Origin: Brevibacillus centrosporus
GTDB lineage: Bacteria; Bacillota; Bacilli; Brevibacillales; Brevibacillaceae
Direction of reading: 5' to 3'
NCBI RefSeq assembly: GCF_003710815.1
Contig: NZ_RHHP01000028.1
Span: 1-64,000 of the forward strand
Length of the DNA: 64,000 nucleotides
Below the pieces are notes generated by a model that did not search any database, had not been told where the DNA came from, and saw only the letters and a list, made by a program, of their open reading frames with translations. Position numbers and translations under genes: made by a program. This document shows positions 29,661-38,304 of this stretch, piece by piece. The stretch's first letter is position 1. Each line of letters opens with the position of its first letter.

Positions 29661-29690
29661 ACTATACTCCTGCTCAAAAAAAGCTGTCAA
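29661..29690 (-). promoter_or_regulatory. Promoter of the rbs operon
   Basis: On the minus strand TTGACA (29690-29685) and TATAGT (29666-29661) are separated by 18 nt. Confidence 0.85.
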
Positions 29691-29853
29691 TACTTTTTTG
29701 CAGAAATCCCCTTGCTACGTCTTTTTTTGAAAAGGAATTTTTCTTTCGGGGAGTATGCCTTCCCTGACAGCTTCTGTCAGTCTTTCTCCCTTATGATTAA
29801 TACATGGATGAGAGGAAGCCAGACCAAACCACTTTCATGAGGAGGCATGCTTT

Positions 29854-30270
29854 ATGAATGAAGGAAGAACCTTGCGCGGCATGAGTACCGTCAGTTTTTG
29901 GGCGGAGGACCTGGATGCAGCAACGAAATGGTATACCGAACTAGTGGGCATCGAGCCGTACTTTCGTCGACCAGGCTACGTCGAATTTCGTATCGGCGAC
30001 TATCAGCACGAGCTGGGCATCATCGATAGCCGTTATGCCCCTTCGAAGACAGGAGCTTCCCCCTCTGGCGTTGTCGTCTACTGGCATGTTGACGATGTGA
30101 CAGCCACTTATGAGAAGCTGCTGCAGATGGGCGCACAGCCGCATGAGGAACCACAGGACAGAGGGGCTGGCTTTATCACGGCTACCGTCATTGATCCCTT
30201 TGGAAACATTCTCGGCATTATGTACAATCCTCACTACCTTGAGATTTTAGACGCCCAAAAGCAAGCTTGA
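29854..30270 (+). CDS. VOC family (glyoxalase-like) protein
   Basis: The 138-residue protein has a single vicinal-oxygen-chelate fold: STVSFWAEDLDAATKWYTEL, GDYQHELGIID and DPFGNILGIMYNPHY. His in the second motif and Glu-like positions suggest metal binding. Substrate unknown. GAGGAGG precedes the ATG. It is monocistronic, ending at a shared terminator with nagA. Confidence 0.85.
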   Translation: MNEGRTLRGMSTVSFWAEDLDAATKWYTELVGIEPYFRRPGYVEFRIGDYQHELGIIDSRYAPSKTGASPSGVVVYWHVDDVTATYEKLLQMGAQPHEEPQDRGAGFITATVIDPFGNILGIMYNPHYLEILDAQKQA

Positions 30271-30277
30271 AATGCCA

Positions 30278-30318
30278 AAGAGCAGCCTGATCCACTTCGA
30301 TCAGACTGCTTCCTTTGT
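30278..30318. terminator. Bidirectional terminator between VOC gene and nagA
   Basis: GCAG-CTGATC pairs with GATCAG-CTGC across a CACTTC loop. It is followed by TTCCTTTG on the plus strand and by TTTGG on the minus strand. Confidence 0.65.
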
Positions 30319-30334
30319 GTCTTCCATGCCATCT

Positions 30335-31507
30335 CTAGTTTTCGTTTGCTCGATAAACGTTCTGTCCTGCCACAAACGTAGCCTGCACCTGAAATGCCTT
30401 GTCCAAAATGACGATGTCCGCATCGTAGCCGGCCGCCAGTCTCCCTTTGCGGTCCGCTATGCCGAGGATCGTTGCTGGGGTCAGGGAAGCCATCTCGACC
30501 GCTTCCGGCAATGGCACTCCGCTTAGCGTCACCATATTGCCTACCGCCCGGTTCAGGGTCAAAATGCTTCCCGCCAGCGTCCCATCCGCGAGCTTGGCTT
30601 CCTGACCTTGGACGTGAACCTCCTGCCCGCCAAGGTCGTAGGTTCCTTCTCCCATCGCCGCAGCTCGCATCGAGTCACTGACCAGCGCAAGACGCTCAGC
30701 TGTTTTGACCCGATACAATATTCGCATCACAGCAGGATGCACATGGATGCCATCGGCGATCAGCTCCGTGCTCAGCTGCTCGTGATACATCGCCGCACCT
30801 ACCACTCCTGGCTCGCGATGATGCAAGCCTGTCATGGCGTTGAAGCAGTGCGTGAAGTGACGCACTCCTGCTTCGACAGCCTCAGCCGCTTGGGCAAAGG
30901 ACGCTCCGGTATGCCCAGCTGATACGATGACCCCACGATCTTTGAGCCAGGCGATCGCCTCCAATGCCTCTGGCTGCTCTGGAGCAATGGTGACGACCTT
31001 AATCAGTCCTTCTGCTTTTTCATAGAAATGCCGCACCGCATCCAGCGTTGGGATCGCGATGTTCTCTTCCTTTTGCGCTCCTTTATAACGCGGGTTGATC
31101 CACGGTCCTTCCAGATGGATTCCCGCTACCTGCGCCCCTGCTAATCCTACCCGTTTTTGCTGGACAATGTTCTCCAACGCGGTTTCCAGTTCCCCATAAG
31201 GCGCTGTCATCGTCGTAGCTAAAAAGGTCGTAACGCCAAACCTTGTTAAAGCACGAGAAATCTCCTGCAGCGACTCAGGTGTCCCGTCCATCGTGTCACA
31301 GCCGTTGATACCGTGCATATGCAAGTCGATGAAACCAGGAGCAATCCAGCCTTCTGCCACTTCGATCACTCCGGCAGGCAGAGCTTCGCGATACGTATCT
31401 GCTTCCCCCACGAACTGGATGGTCCCTCCCGCCACGACTACCAAACCGTTTTCGATTTCCTCGCCACTCGCAAGTACCGTCCCTCTCAGGGCGATTGTCT
31501 GATTCAT
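30335..31507 (-). CDS. nagA: N-acetylglucosamine-6-phosphate deacetylase
   Basis: The 390-residue amidohydrolase deacetylates GlcNAc-6-P in amino-sugar catabolism and peptidoglycan recycling. Metal-site motifs are visible: PGFIDLHMHG, HLEGPWI, SAGHTGASF, HCFNAM and LVSDSM. The start at 31507 follows GGAGGGG; an earlier in-frame ATG at 31597 lacks a ribosome binding site. nagB and a phosphotransferase gene are not in this window. Confidence 0.93.
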   Translation of the reverse strand: MNQTIALRGTVLASGEEIENGLVVVAGGTIQFVGEADTYREALPAGVIEVAEGWIAPGFIDLHMHGINGCDTMDGTPESLQEISRALTRFGVTTFLATTMTAPYGELETALENIVQQKRVGLAGAQVAGIHLEGPWINPRYKGAQKEENIAIPTLDAVRHFYEKAEGLIKVVTIAPEQPEALEAIAWLKDRGVIVSAGHTGASFAQAAEAVEAGVRHFTHCFNAMTGLHHREPGVVGAAMYHEQLSTELIADGIHVHPAVMRILYRVKTAERLALVSDSMRAAAMGEGTYDLGGQEVHVQGQEAKLADGTLAGSILTLNRAVGNMVTLSGVPLPEAVEMASLTPATILGIADRKGRLAAGYDADIVILDKAFQVQATFVAGQNVYRANEN

Positions 31508-31567
31508 GCTTTTCCCCTCCGCATTGCTGCCATGCAAATCTTTTTCGGACAGATTCGTGTCATTCCG

Positions 31568-31597
31568 ATTATAGCACTTGAAAAATAACAAAACCAA
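31568..31597 (-). promoter_or_regulatory. Promoter of nagA
   Basis: On the minus strand TTGGTT (31597-31592) and TATAAT (31573-31568) are separated by 18 nt. Confidence 0.55.
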
Positions 31598-31616
31598 GGT
31601 ACGTGCAAGAACTAGA

Positions 31617-31645
31617 TTGACTGGAAGGAATTTTCTTACTATGAT
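31617..31645 (+). promoter_or_regulatory. Promoter of the GNAT gene
   Basis: TTGACT (31617-31622) and TATGAT (31640-31645) are separated by 17 nt, about 80 nt before the start codon. Confidence 0.6.
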
Positions 31646-31724
31646 GAATTAGTAACGACCAAAAATTAAATTGAAGGTTACAAATATCAAATTACCTTAG
31701 GAAGCCGAGGGAGAGAATCCACAC

Positions 31725-32657
31725 ATGTATACCGTGCGCTGCGTTGCCATGCATGAGCTTTCTGATTTTGTCGCTGTCTTGACGCTTCCTGAACGGCACG
31801 CCTCCATTCTTGCGTATGTGGAGCATATGTTTTCGCAAGGCGCTATGCGTCCTGAATGGTGTTTTCTCGTGGAAAAAGAGGGTGAAGCACTCGGGCGTGC
31901 TGCGTTTTGGACGCTCCCCGGAAAGGACGTACCTTCGGATATTGTTCTGCTCGATCTTCCCTGGGAGGATGACGCGTGTGGCGACCAGCTGTGGCAGGAT
32001 CTGCTGCTGATGTGCAAACAGCTAGGTGCCGAGCAGCTGGGGTATGTGCTGGATACGCCAGCTATGGCCCCGCAATGGCAAGAAAGTGGGCCGACTCGAC
32101 AGACGTTTTTAAAAAAGAAAGGGTTTCATCTGCAGCGGGAAACCTCCCGTTTCGAGTGGAAATCCGACGAGCCTCGCAGTCAGGAAGCAAACGGAGGCAT
32201 TCTGTTTCGCAGCTTGTCGGAAGTAGGGGAAGCTTCGTTCATCGATGCGATCATGCGCGGCTCCGCTTCCACTCTCGACAGACAGATTGCGCAAGAACGT
32301 GCCGACCTCGGTCCCTATCTCCAGGCAAAAGAGATCTTTCACGACCTGCAAAGCATGTCTTATGAGGCTCATTGGTGGGAGCTTGCCTATACGCCAGAGA
32401 ACGAGCTGATTGGATTCGTCATGCCGACCAAAAGTCCCACGTTTGCGACGATTGGCTACATCGGAGTCCTCCCTGAATTCAGAGGGCGCGGCTACGTCGA
32501 CGTCCTGTTGAACCGGGGAGTGATATCACTTGTGCAAAGTGGCGAGCGCTACATCCGGGCCGATACGGACTTGCACAATGAACCGATGGCAAACTCCTTT
32601 TTACGGGCGGGATTCCATCGTTTTGCCCAGCGCAGCGAATACCGGGTCCGCTTTTGA
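31725..32657 (+). CDS. GNAT family N-acetyltransferase
   Basis: The 310-residue protein ends in a GNAT domain with the acetyl-CoA motif GYIGVLPEFRGRGYVDVLL (about residues 243-262) and the follow-on TDLHNEPMANSFLRAGF. The N-terminal half resembles a second, degenerate GNAT fold, giving a tandem arrangement. The substrate is unknown. It stands alone with a terminator behind it. Confidence 0.85.
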   Translation: MYTVRCVAMHELSDFVAVLTLPERHASILAYVEHMFSQGAMRPEWCFLVEKEGEALGRAAFWTLPGKDVPSDIVLLDLPWEDDACGDQLWQDLLLMCKQLGAEQLGYVLDTPAMAPQWQESGPTRQTFLKKKGFHLQRETSRFEWKSDEPRSQEANGGILFRSLSEVGEASFIDAIMRGSASTLDRQIAQERADLGPYLQAKEIFHDLQSMSYEAHWWELAYTPENELIGFVMPTKSPTFATIGYIGVLPEFRGRGYVDVLLNRGVISLVQSGERYIRADTDLHNEPMANSFLRAGFHRFAQRSEYRVRF

Positions 32658-32667
32658 GGAAGACAGC

Positions 32668-32702
32668 AAAAAGGGTGTGATCGTCTTTGCAATCACACCC
32701 TA
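32668..32702. terminator. Terminator after the GNAT gene
   Basis: GGGTGTGAT pairs with ATCACACCC across a short loop. The following T-run is weak. Confidence 0.6.
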
Positions 32703-32761
32703 ATCCAAACGCTTTTCCAGCTCCAGCTCATCCTGCAGCGCAATTCAAAGCTGGCAGATCC

Positions 32762-33841
32762 TCATTTTTTGAGCAACCCCTGGCATACCCGCTCTGTTTC
32801 CTCGACAAGCGCAGCAACCAGCTCCCCTGCAGACATTTCCCGGCTAAGCGAAGCTGCCTGACCTGCCCACATCGATAGATACTCTGTTCTGTCCTGCTTC
32901 GCTGCCGCATTTCGAATATCGCGCGTCAACGCATTTTGTACCGGATAAGGTGGCAGCTCGTGATCATGCGGTGCCAGCAAGGTCATGAACTCATTCTCGA
33001 TGCCTCTGGCCGATTTACCGGAAAAGGCACGGGTAATGACCGTCGCCTCATCACTCGTCTCACGAACAGAGCGCTTGTACTGTGGATGAGCTCCACTCTC
33101 TACGCAGGTCAAAAACGCGGTGCCCAGCTGTACGGCTTGCGCTCCCAGTGCAAACGCAGCAGCAATCCCCCGGCCATCCATGATCCCTCCCGCTGCAATG
33201 ACGGGAATGTCCACACGATCCACAATCTGCGGTACCAATGCCATCGTACCTATCAGATTGCTCGGTGAATCTGGCAAAAACGATCCGCGGTGCCCTCCGC
33301 CTTCACTTCCTTGGGCAGCAATCATATCGACACCGCTGGCTTCGAGGGCGATCGCTTCCCGCACGGTGGTTGCTGTCCCAATCGTGGTGGTTCCCCTCTG
33401 CTTCAGCTCAGCAAGCCAGCGCTTTTCCAATACGCCAAAGGTAAAGCTGAATACGGGTACCTGCTCCTCGAGAACGACAGCCATCTGCTCTTCAAACGGT
33501 TCCGCAAAACGGGTTACCTCTGGATCATCCGGTATGCCCAGCCGGTCGCGAACCTCGTTCATTACGCTTGAAACCGAATCAGCTACAGGCTGGCTGCCGT
33601 CGTAGCTCTCCGGGATGAACAGATTGACGGCAAAGGGCTTGTCGGTCCGAGCACGAATCGCGCGGATCGCGTCACGCATCTGTCCTGCACTCATATACCC
33701 TGCACCCAGCGTTCCGAGTCCACCTGCTTCCGAAACGGCTGCGACCAGCTCCGGAGTCGTCGTTCCACCAGCCATGCCCGCTTGAAGGATCGGCAATTTC
33801 ACCTGCAATCGAGTCGTTATCGCGTTTGCCTGCCACATCAT
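32762..33841 (-). CDS. Nitronate monooxygenase / enoyl reductase-like flavoprotein
   Basis: The FMN-dependent TIM-barrel protein is about 359 residues. LPILQAGMAGGTTTPELVAA and AQGSEGGGHRG match the 2-nitropropane dioxygenase family, with the conserved His in GGGHRG. VIAAGGIMDGRGIAAA binds the FMN phosphate. It probably oxidises nitronates, although FabK-type enoyl reductases share the fold. The start at 33841 has GGAGTGGGG upstream. It begins 31 bp after the VOC-NUDIX gene and may be co-transcribed. Confidence 0.85.
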   Translation of the reverse strand: MMWQANAITTRLQVKLPILQAGMAGGTTTPELVAAVSEAGGLGTLGAGYMSAGQMRDAIRAIRARTDKPFAVNLFIPESYDGSQPVADSVSSVMNEVRDRLGIPDDPEVTRFAEPFEEQMAVVLEEQVPVFSFTFGVLEKRWLAELKQRGTTTIGTATTVREAIALEASGVDMIAAQGSEGGGHRGSFLPDSPSNLIGTMALVPQIVDRVDIPVIAAGGIMDGRGIAAAFALGAQAVQLGTAFLTCVESGAHPQYKRSVRETSDEATVITRAFSGKSARGIENEFMTLLAPHDHELPPYPVQNALTRDIRNAAAKQDRTEYLSMWAGQAASLSREMSAGELVAALVEETERVCQGLLKK

Positions 33842-33872
33842 TCCCCACTCCTCCCAAATGGTTTCACGCAAT

Positions 33873-34973
33873 CTATACCTGATGTCGGATCAAATCAAGA
33901 AAATGCGCTAGCACACGCGCAGTCATTCCCCAAATGACACGTCCTTCTACCTCGTAAAACAAATGCTCGATCGTTCCCGACCGCCATGGATAGCGTTCTC
34001 CCCCTGGAATCAAATGGAACGGGAAATCCTTTTCGGGCTGTATGTAGCTCGAAGTTTTATGAATGGCAGGCTGCATCCCCAGCAAGGTATCCAAGGCGAT
34101 CACGAACACTTCTCCTACCTCGTCCGGATTCGGATTCATGTCTGCGATGCCTTCCAGATAGCCGACAAACGGATAAATACTGCCCCTGCCCGGACCAAGC
34201 AGGATGTCCAGTGACCCGATCAGCTGAATGCGCGACTGCGGCAGCCCCAGCTCCTCGCTTGTCTCACGACGGGCCGTAGCCCAGCGCGATTCGTCCCCTT
34301 CCTCTGTGCGTCCTCCGGGGAAACAGACTTCGTTGGCTTGACGCCGCATCGTGCTTGCCCGCTTTTCAAACAGGATGCCCAACCGCTCACCTTCCATAGG
34401 TACGAGAGGTAACAGGACGCTGAAAGAGCCGTATCGCTCGTCCCCCATGATGCTTGACTCCCGTCCTTTGAACAGGCTGCTGATTTTCTCCACAGTTGGG
34501 TCAGGGTGAACAGGCTGTTCGCGCACTCCCTCATTTGAAATCTCAATGAGGTTTCCATCCGGGTCACGAACGTACACCGAAAGTATGGGACCATTGGCTC
34601 CCGTCCGCTCAACTGGACCCTCTATGACTCTTACCCCACAGGCTGTCATGTGCGTGATGACCTGTTCCAATGGGACGGATGTGAGAAAACAAAGATCTGC
34701 AGAGCCTGGAGCAGGATGCTGTGCTTTCGGTTCAAACTCATGACCGGCCTGATGCAGGTTGATTTTTTGCTGGCCGTATTGCAAAGCCCACCTGCCTCTA
34801 CCAAAGGTGACTGGCTTCATCTGGAGGACTTGCTCGTAGAACCGACAGGTCGCCTCTATATCCCGAACCGTTAAGACAAAATGGTCCAGTCTGTCAATCA
34901 TGTGCATCTCTCCTACGTCATTCCCTTTTCTTTCTACTGGCTTGACACCTCCTATTATACAATCTTTTTCCAT
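33873..34973 (-). CDS. Fusion of a VOC domain and a CoA-pyrophosphatase-like NUDIX domain
   Basis: The N-terminal part (about residues 24-148) is a VOC/glyoxalase domain (MIDRLDHFVLTVRDIEATCRFYE ... DPDGNLIEIS). The C-terminal part (about 155-366) is a NUDIX hydrolase with FPGGRTEEGDE and ATARRETSEELGL, the pattern of CoA pyrophosphatases. The two domains are normally separate proteins. They are joined here by a short linker (NEGVREQPVHPDPTV). The NUDIX part probably begins at its own former start. The likely start of the whole protein is the ATG at 34901 (M25, MIDRL), with a good site before it; the open frame extends to 34973. The fusion could be natural or the result of a small deletion that removed a stop codon. 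Confidence 0.75.
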   Translation of the reverse strand: MEKDCIIGGVKPVERKGNDVGEMHMIDRLDHFVLTVRDIEATCRFYEQVLQMKPVTFGRGRWALQYGQQKINLHQAGHEFEPKAQHPAPGSADLCFLTSVPLEQVITHMTACGVRVIEGPVERTGANGPILSVYVRDPDGNLIEISNEGVREQPVHPDPTVEKISSLFKGRESSIMGDERYGSFSVLLPLVPMEGERLGILFEKRASTMRRQANEVCFPGGRTEEGDESRWATARRETSEELGLPQSRIQLIGSLDILLGPGRGSIYPFVGYLEGIADMNPNPDEVGEVFVIALDTLLGMQPAIHKTSSYIQPEKDFPFHLIPGGERYPWRSGTIEHLFYEVEGRVIWGMTARVLAHFLDLIRHQV

Positions 34974-34993
34974 ACCACACGTACCGTTTTGGC

Positions 34994-35095
34994 AATTGCG
35001 CTGCTGCGAAGGTGAAACGACATTTGCAAAATACGTACAGAAAGCTGGGCGTCTCGAACAGGACGGAGCTGTGCTATAAACTGAAAACGAACTGA
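34994..35095 (+). pseudogene. Scrap of a LuxR-type helix-turn-helix gene
   Basis: A plus-strand frame ending at 35095 reads KVKRHLQNTYRKLGVSNRTE then LCYKLKTN and a stop. This is the recognition helix and C-terminus of a LuxR/GerE-type helix-turn-helix. Just upstream another frame gives LAIALLRR, fitting the preceding helix, so a frameshift separates them. The rest of the gene is gone. No start codon or promoter remains. Confidence 0.65.
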
Positions 35096-35105
35096 TGAAA
35101 TTCGA

Positions 35106-35127
35106 AAAGCCACCTTCCTCGGCGGCT
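35106..35127 (-). terminator. Terminator of ypsA
   Basis: On the minus strand AGCCGCC pairs with GGTGGCT, followed by TTTTCG. Confidence 0.7.
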
Positions 35128-35147
35128 TCTCATGCTGGTTATTTCGT

Positions 35148-35714
35148 TTAGAAATGGTCATTGTACAATTCCTGCTGCTGTTCCTCAGCAATGGCCTGCA
35201 AGTCATAGGCATTAATGCGAAATAACTGATAGTCGCCTAGATCCGCTCTTTTTGCGGCGAGCTTACTTAGAAACTTCGGGGAGCCTTCGTTTTCTTCATC
35301 GTACACTAACAAGATCCCGTCTGAATTGGATAGCAAGAATTTGTCTTTCTCTCCGAGCTGCCAAGCTCCCTGGTACGGTGTTTGATAGACACTATTGAGA
35401 TAGTCCGCTTGCATCACAATATTCCGGTAGTAATCCTGTGTCTCTTCTTTCCACTTTTCCTCTTGATTCAAAAACGGAGTAATGACCGCCAGCTTCAGCT
35501 GAGGATAGTCTTTTTTTAATTCCAGAACGATTTCGGCAGCCCACATTTCTACCCCGAGCTGACCGGATATGATCACCCATTCCAGCTCGTCCTCAAGGAA
35601 TCTTACGAGTTCCCGCTTGAGCGCTTTCTTAATAATGGCTAGCCCCGGATTTTTTTCATTGAAAATGCCAAGCTCGTGAGCCTTGTAGCCTGAAACAAAT
35701 AACCGTTTTAGCAT
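35148..35714 (-). CDS. ypsA: YpsA-like SLOG domain protein (DUF1273)
   Basis: The 188-residue cytoplasmic protein starts MLKRLFVSGYKAHELGIF and contains VIISGQLGVEMWAAEIVLEL, the signature of the YpsA subgroup of SLOG nucleotide-binding proteins. In B. subtilis and S. aureus, YpsA influences cell division, with GpsB links. Length matches. It is followed by a terminator. In other species it lies near recU/gpsB; here it does not. Confidence 0.9.
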   Translation of the reverse strand: MLKRLFVSGYKAHELGIFNEKNPGLAIIKKALKRELVRFLEDELEWVIISGQLGVEMWAAEIVLELKKDYPQLKLAVITPFLNQEEKWKEETQDYYRNIVMQADYLNSVYQTPYQGAWQLGEKDKFLLSNSDGILLVYDEENEGSPKFLSKLAAKRADLGDYQLFRINAYDLQAIAEEQQQELYNDHF

Positions 35715-35805
35715 GATGCCACCTCTCGTTTACAAGAAGCTCTAGCCAATGCGACTCCTGTTTTTCTTATCGTAACACAAACTTGAATGACACAGAAAAC
35801 GCCAT

Positions 35806-35847
35806 GGAAAAAGACCGATCCTCTCCCTATTGGGAAAAAACCGGTCT
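35806..35847 (-). terminator. Terminator of the DeoR gene
   Basis: On the minus strand AGACCG...CGGTCT encloses a smaller CCC/GGG stem and is followed by TTTTTCC. Confidence 0.75.
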
Positions 35848-35863
35848 ACACTTGTCCATCTTG

Positions 35864-36649
35864 TTACTCAGCTACGAGCCAGGTCACGTTGTGGGCTTGC
35901 AGTTCTTTGCTCCAGTCAGCAGGCGCTTTCGTATCGCTGATGACGATATCGATTTCCTTCAGCTCAGCCACCTTGGACAGTGTGCTGATTCCGATCTTGG
36001 AATGGTCCGCCAAGATGATGCTCTCGTTTGCGTTTTCGATAAAACGTTTTGCCAGCACTGCCCGCTCCGGATCATAGCAGGTAATTCCTTTGTGGATGAG
36101 CAAGCCGTCTACGGAGAGGAATGCCTTGTCCACGAAAAAGTCTTTCATCATTTGTTCGGCAAAGGAGCCGCCCACCCGATGATGCTTGGCGTTTACTTTG
36201 CCGCCCAAAAAGTAGATCTCGGCGCTGAGCAAGCCGCCGTTCTGGTACTCGATCAACATGTTGAGTGCGGTGATGGAGCTGGTGAGGATCGTCAAATCTT
36301 TTTTGGTGGACAGGAAAGTGATCATTTGCAAAGGAGTCGTTCCTTCGTCGATGACGATCGTGTCGTTGTCCTGTACCAAATCTGCGGCTGCGCGGCCGAT
36401 CCGCTTTTTCTCCTCGGCACGCAGGACTTCCCGGCTCATATGGGACGGCTCCGTGCGATCCAGGTTCAGCTTGACCGCTCCACCGTATACACGCTTCAGC
36501 TTTTTCTCCGATTCGAGCTCTTCCAAATACCTGCGAATGGACTCCGACGAAACCTGCAGCTTTTCTACCAAATCGTTGGTTCGTACCTTACCGTTTGCGT
36601 TTACCAGTTGCAAAATGATCTGCTTACGCTCTTCTCCGAACAACGACAC
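35864..36649 (-). CDS. DeoR family transcriptional regulator
   Basis: The 261-residue regulator has an N-terminal helix-turn-helix (VRTNDLVEKLQVSSESIRRYL) and a sugar-phosphate-binding-like sensor domain (DEGTTPLQMITFL; ILTSS; ADHSKIG). It starts with GTG behind AGGGGG. It is the last gene of a minus-strand cluster whose upstream genes (saccharopine-dehydrogenase-like, PhnW, PucR) are all broken. It may therefore regulate a pathway that no longer works here. Effector unknown. Confidence 0.88.
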   Translation of the reverse strand: MSLFGEERKQIILQLVNANGKVRTNDLVEKLQVSSESIRRYLEELESEKKLKRVYGGAVKLNLDRTEPSHMSREVLRAEEKKRIGRAAADLVQDNDTIVIDEGTTPLQMITFLSTKKDLTILTSSITALNMLIEYQNGGLLSAEIYFLGGKVNAKHHRVGGSFAEQMMKDFFVDKAFLSVDGLLIHKGITCYDPERAVLAKRFIENANESIILADHSKIGISTLSKVAELKEIDIVISDTKAPADWSKELQAHNVTWLVAE

Positions 36650-36662
36650 GCTTCATGTCCCC

Positions 36663-37273
36663 CTATGATTGTGCTACCAGCTCTGTGATCTCCTCGTGGA
36701 TGACGATCTGGCGCTTGGCTAATTCAGCAAAAATGACTGCCGGATCAAAGGCCTCTTCCGGAGTAATGACGCCCTTCCCGAGTCCCTGTCACTTCTACAT
36801 GCAGTCGAATAGCCATACAATTCCGTTTCTTTCCCTTCACTAGAATTGTAGAGGTATTGGGAGATACAATCAAGGATTCCTATTTGAGTTTCACCCACAG
36901 TGATCTTGTCGTTACGCAGGAATCCGTAATCGTAGAGTGCTTTGACCAGTGCCATGTTCTTTTGCGGCCAGGTTCCCCGCACCTCGATCAGCTTGACACC
37001 TTTGGGAGACAAAGCCTGTGCCAAGGTCTTCGTTTCTGCATGAGGGATGATGTACTGAACCGTTTTGCCATAAGGAGCCGGAAGCTCGATTTCACGTGGG
37101 CGCGCAAATGGCGGTACTTGCTTACGTTGACATGCACAAAATCTACTCGCGGTTCGTTTAGCCAAGCCACTACCTTACGCCCTTCCTCTTCGTTGAAATC
37201 TCCGATCGTGATTTGTGCAAATTACCGCTTCCCGACAAATGTTACCTGCTCCACCTAGACAAAAGACTTTCAT
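36663..37273 (-). pseudogene. Saccharopine dehydrogenase-like protein, heavily decayed
   Basis: The start is intact: GGAGG, then ATG and MKVFCLGGAGNICREAV, a Rossmann nucleotide-binding motif of the saccharopine dehydrogenase family. The frame then shifts (ITIGDFNEEEGRKVVAWLNE), a large internal part is missing, and later pieces in other frames match the C-terminal domain (REIELPAPYGKTVQYIIPH, GVKLIEVRGTWPQKNMALV, VEVTGTREGRHYS, TPEEAFDPAVIFAELAKR). The final piece ends at TAG 36665. At least three frame changes and one internal deletion are visible, so no functional enzyme can be made. Original length was probably near 380-400 residues. Confidence 0.8.
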
Positions 37274-37370
37274 GTTAGGATCCTCCCTGTATTCAATCGG
37301 CTGCATGACAGCGTTTTGTTGTTTTTTGTGCATTTCCTTGGTTCTTTTGTCAAAAAAAGAGGCTTACTTT

Positions 37371-38018
37371 CTACCAGAAACGGTTCTCTTCCACCGCTTT
37401 CAAAAGCCGCTCCATATCTTCTGGATAGATCTCTCCGATATTGCCGATGCGGAAGGTATCTGCCTGCGAGATTTTGCCTGGGTAGATCACAAAACCCGCT
37501 TTTTTCAGCCGGTCATAGAAGGCTTGGAAAGAAAACGCTTCTTGATCCGGGTAGTAAATCGACGTGATGAAAGGAGATTGCGACTCTTTGGTCAGCAGGA
37601 TGCGGAATCCGAGACGCTCCAAACCTTCTGCCAGGATCTCTTGGTTGCGCTTGTAGCGCTCGTAGCGTTTTGCGACACCACCCTCTGCTTCCAGCTCAAC
37701 CAACGCCTGGTAGAAAGCACGCACCACATGAGTTGGGGATGTGAACCGCCACTTGCCATTATGCTTCTCCATCGTTTCCCACTGGTCGTATAAATCGAGT
37801 GAAAGTGTACGCGCACGGCATTTGCATGCGATAAGCTCCGTTGTTTTAGCGACAATGAAGCCAAAACCAGGTACACCCTGAATACATTTGTTTGCGCTGG
37901 AGATCAGGTAGTCGATATGCAGGTCTGCGATGTCCATCGGTACACCACCGAAGCTGCTCATGGCCTCCACGATAAAGGTTTTGCCAAATCGTTTGGCTGC
38001 CTCACCGATGCGCTTTTT
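37371..38018 (-). pseudogene. phnW: 2-aminoethylphosphonate-pyruvate transaminase (PhnW), N-terminal part deleted
   Basis: The remaining 215 residues match the C-terminal part of PhnW-type class V aminotransferases. They run from [20 protein letters not shown] through the PLP-lysine region [18 protein letters not shown] to KAVEENRF. About 150 N-terminal residues are missing. Upstream of about 38018 the sequence is a PucR-type regulator, so a deletion joined the two genes. The formal start (ATG 38027, MRRKK) is not native. The enzyme would convert 2-aminoethylphosphonate to phosphonoacetaldehyde; the next gene in the pathway, phnX, is not seen. Confidence 0.8.
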
Positions 38019-38304
38019 GCGCCTCATCGTGACTCTTTTTGATCGCGCAGATCCCTTGACCTGCCGTTCCTACACCCGCACACAAAGGCAGACCTTCACT
38101 CTCTGACCATTCCCCCACTACATCAGCGACCTTTTGACACAGCTTATCGACATCCTCCTTCGAGGACATCATAGCCAGCAGCGTGACCTTGTTGTGGTAG
38201 CCAAAGATGAGCAGACGATTCGTTTCCAGCTTTCTTTTGATGCGTGCAATCAAACCGCACCACCACCCGAAGTTTGATGTAGATGAGCGCTCCATGCTGA
38301 ACAT
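38006..38304 (-). pseudogene. PucR/CdaR-type regulator fragment
   Basis: The frame contains LIARIKRKLETNRLLIFGYH, NKVTLLAMMSSKEDV and [20 protein letters not shown]. This matches the GGDEF-like middle domain of PucR/CdaR regulators; compare the intact PucR gene in this window at 55959. The C-terminal helix-turn-helix and the N-terminal part are missing. Right after EAQKA the sequence becomes PhnW. Upstream, another frame to 38428 (ACLLTGERRAVGYVFHPKLL) looks coding but I cannot place it, and a frameshift near 38255 separates the two. Confidence 0.6.
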
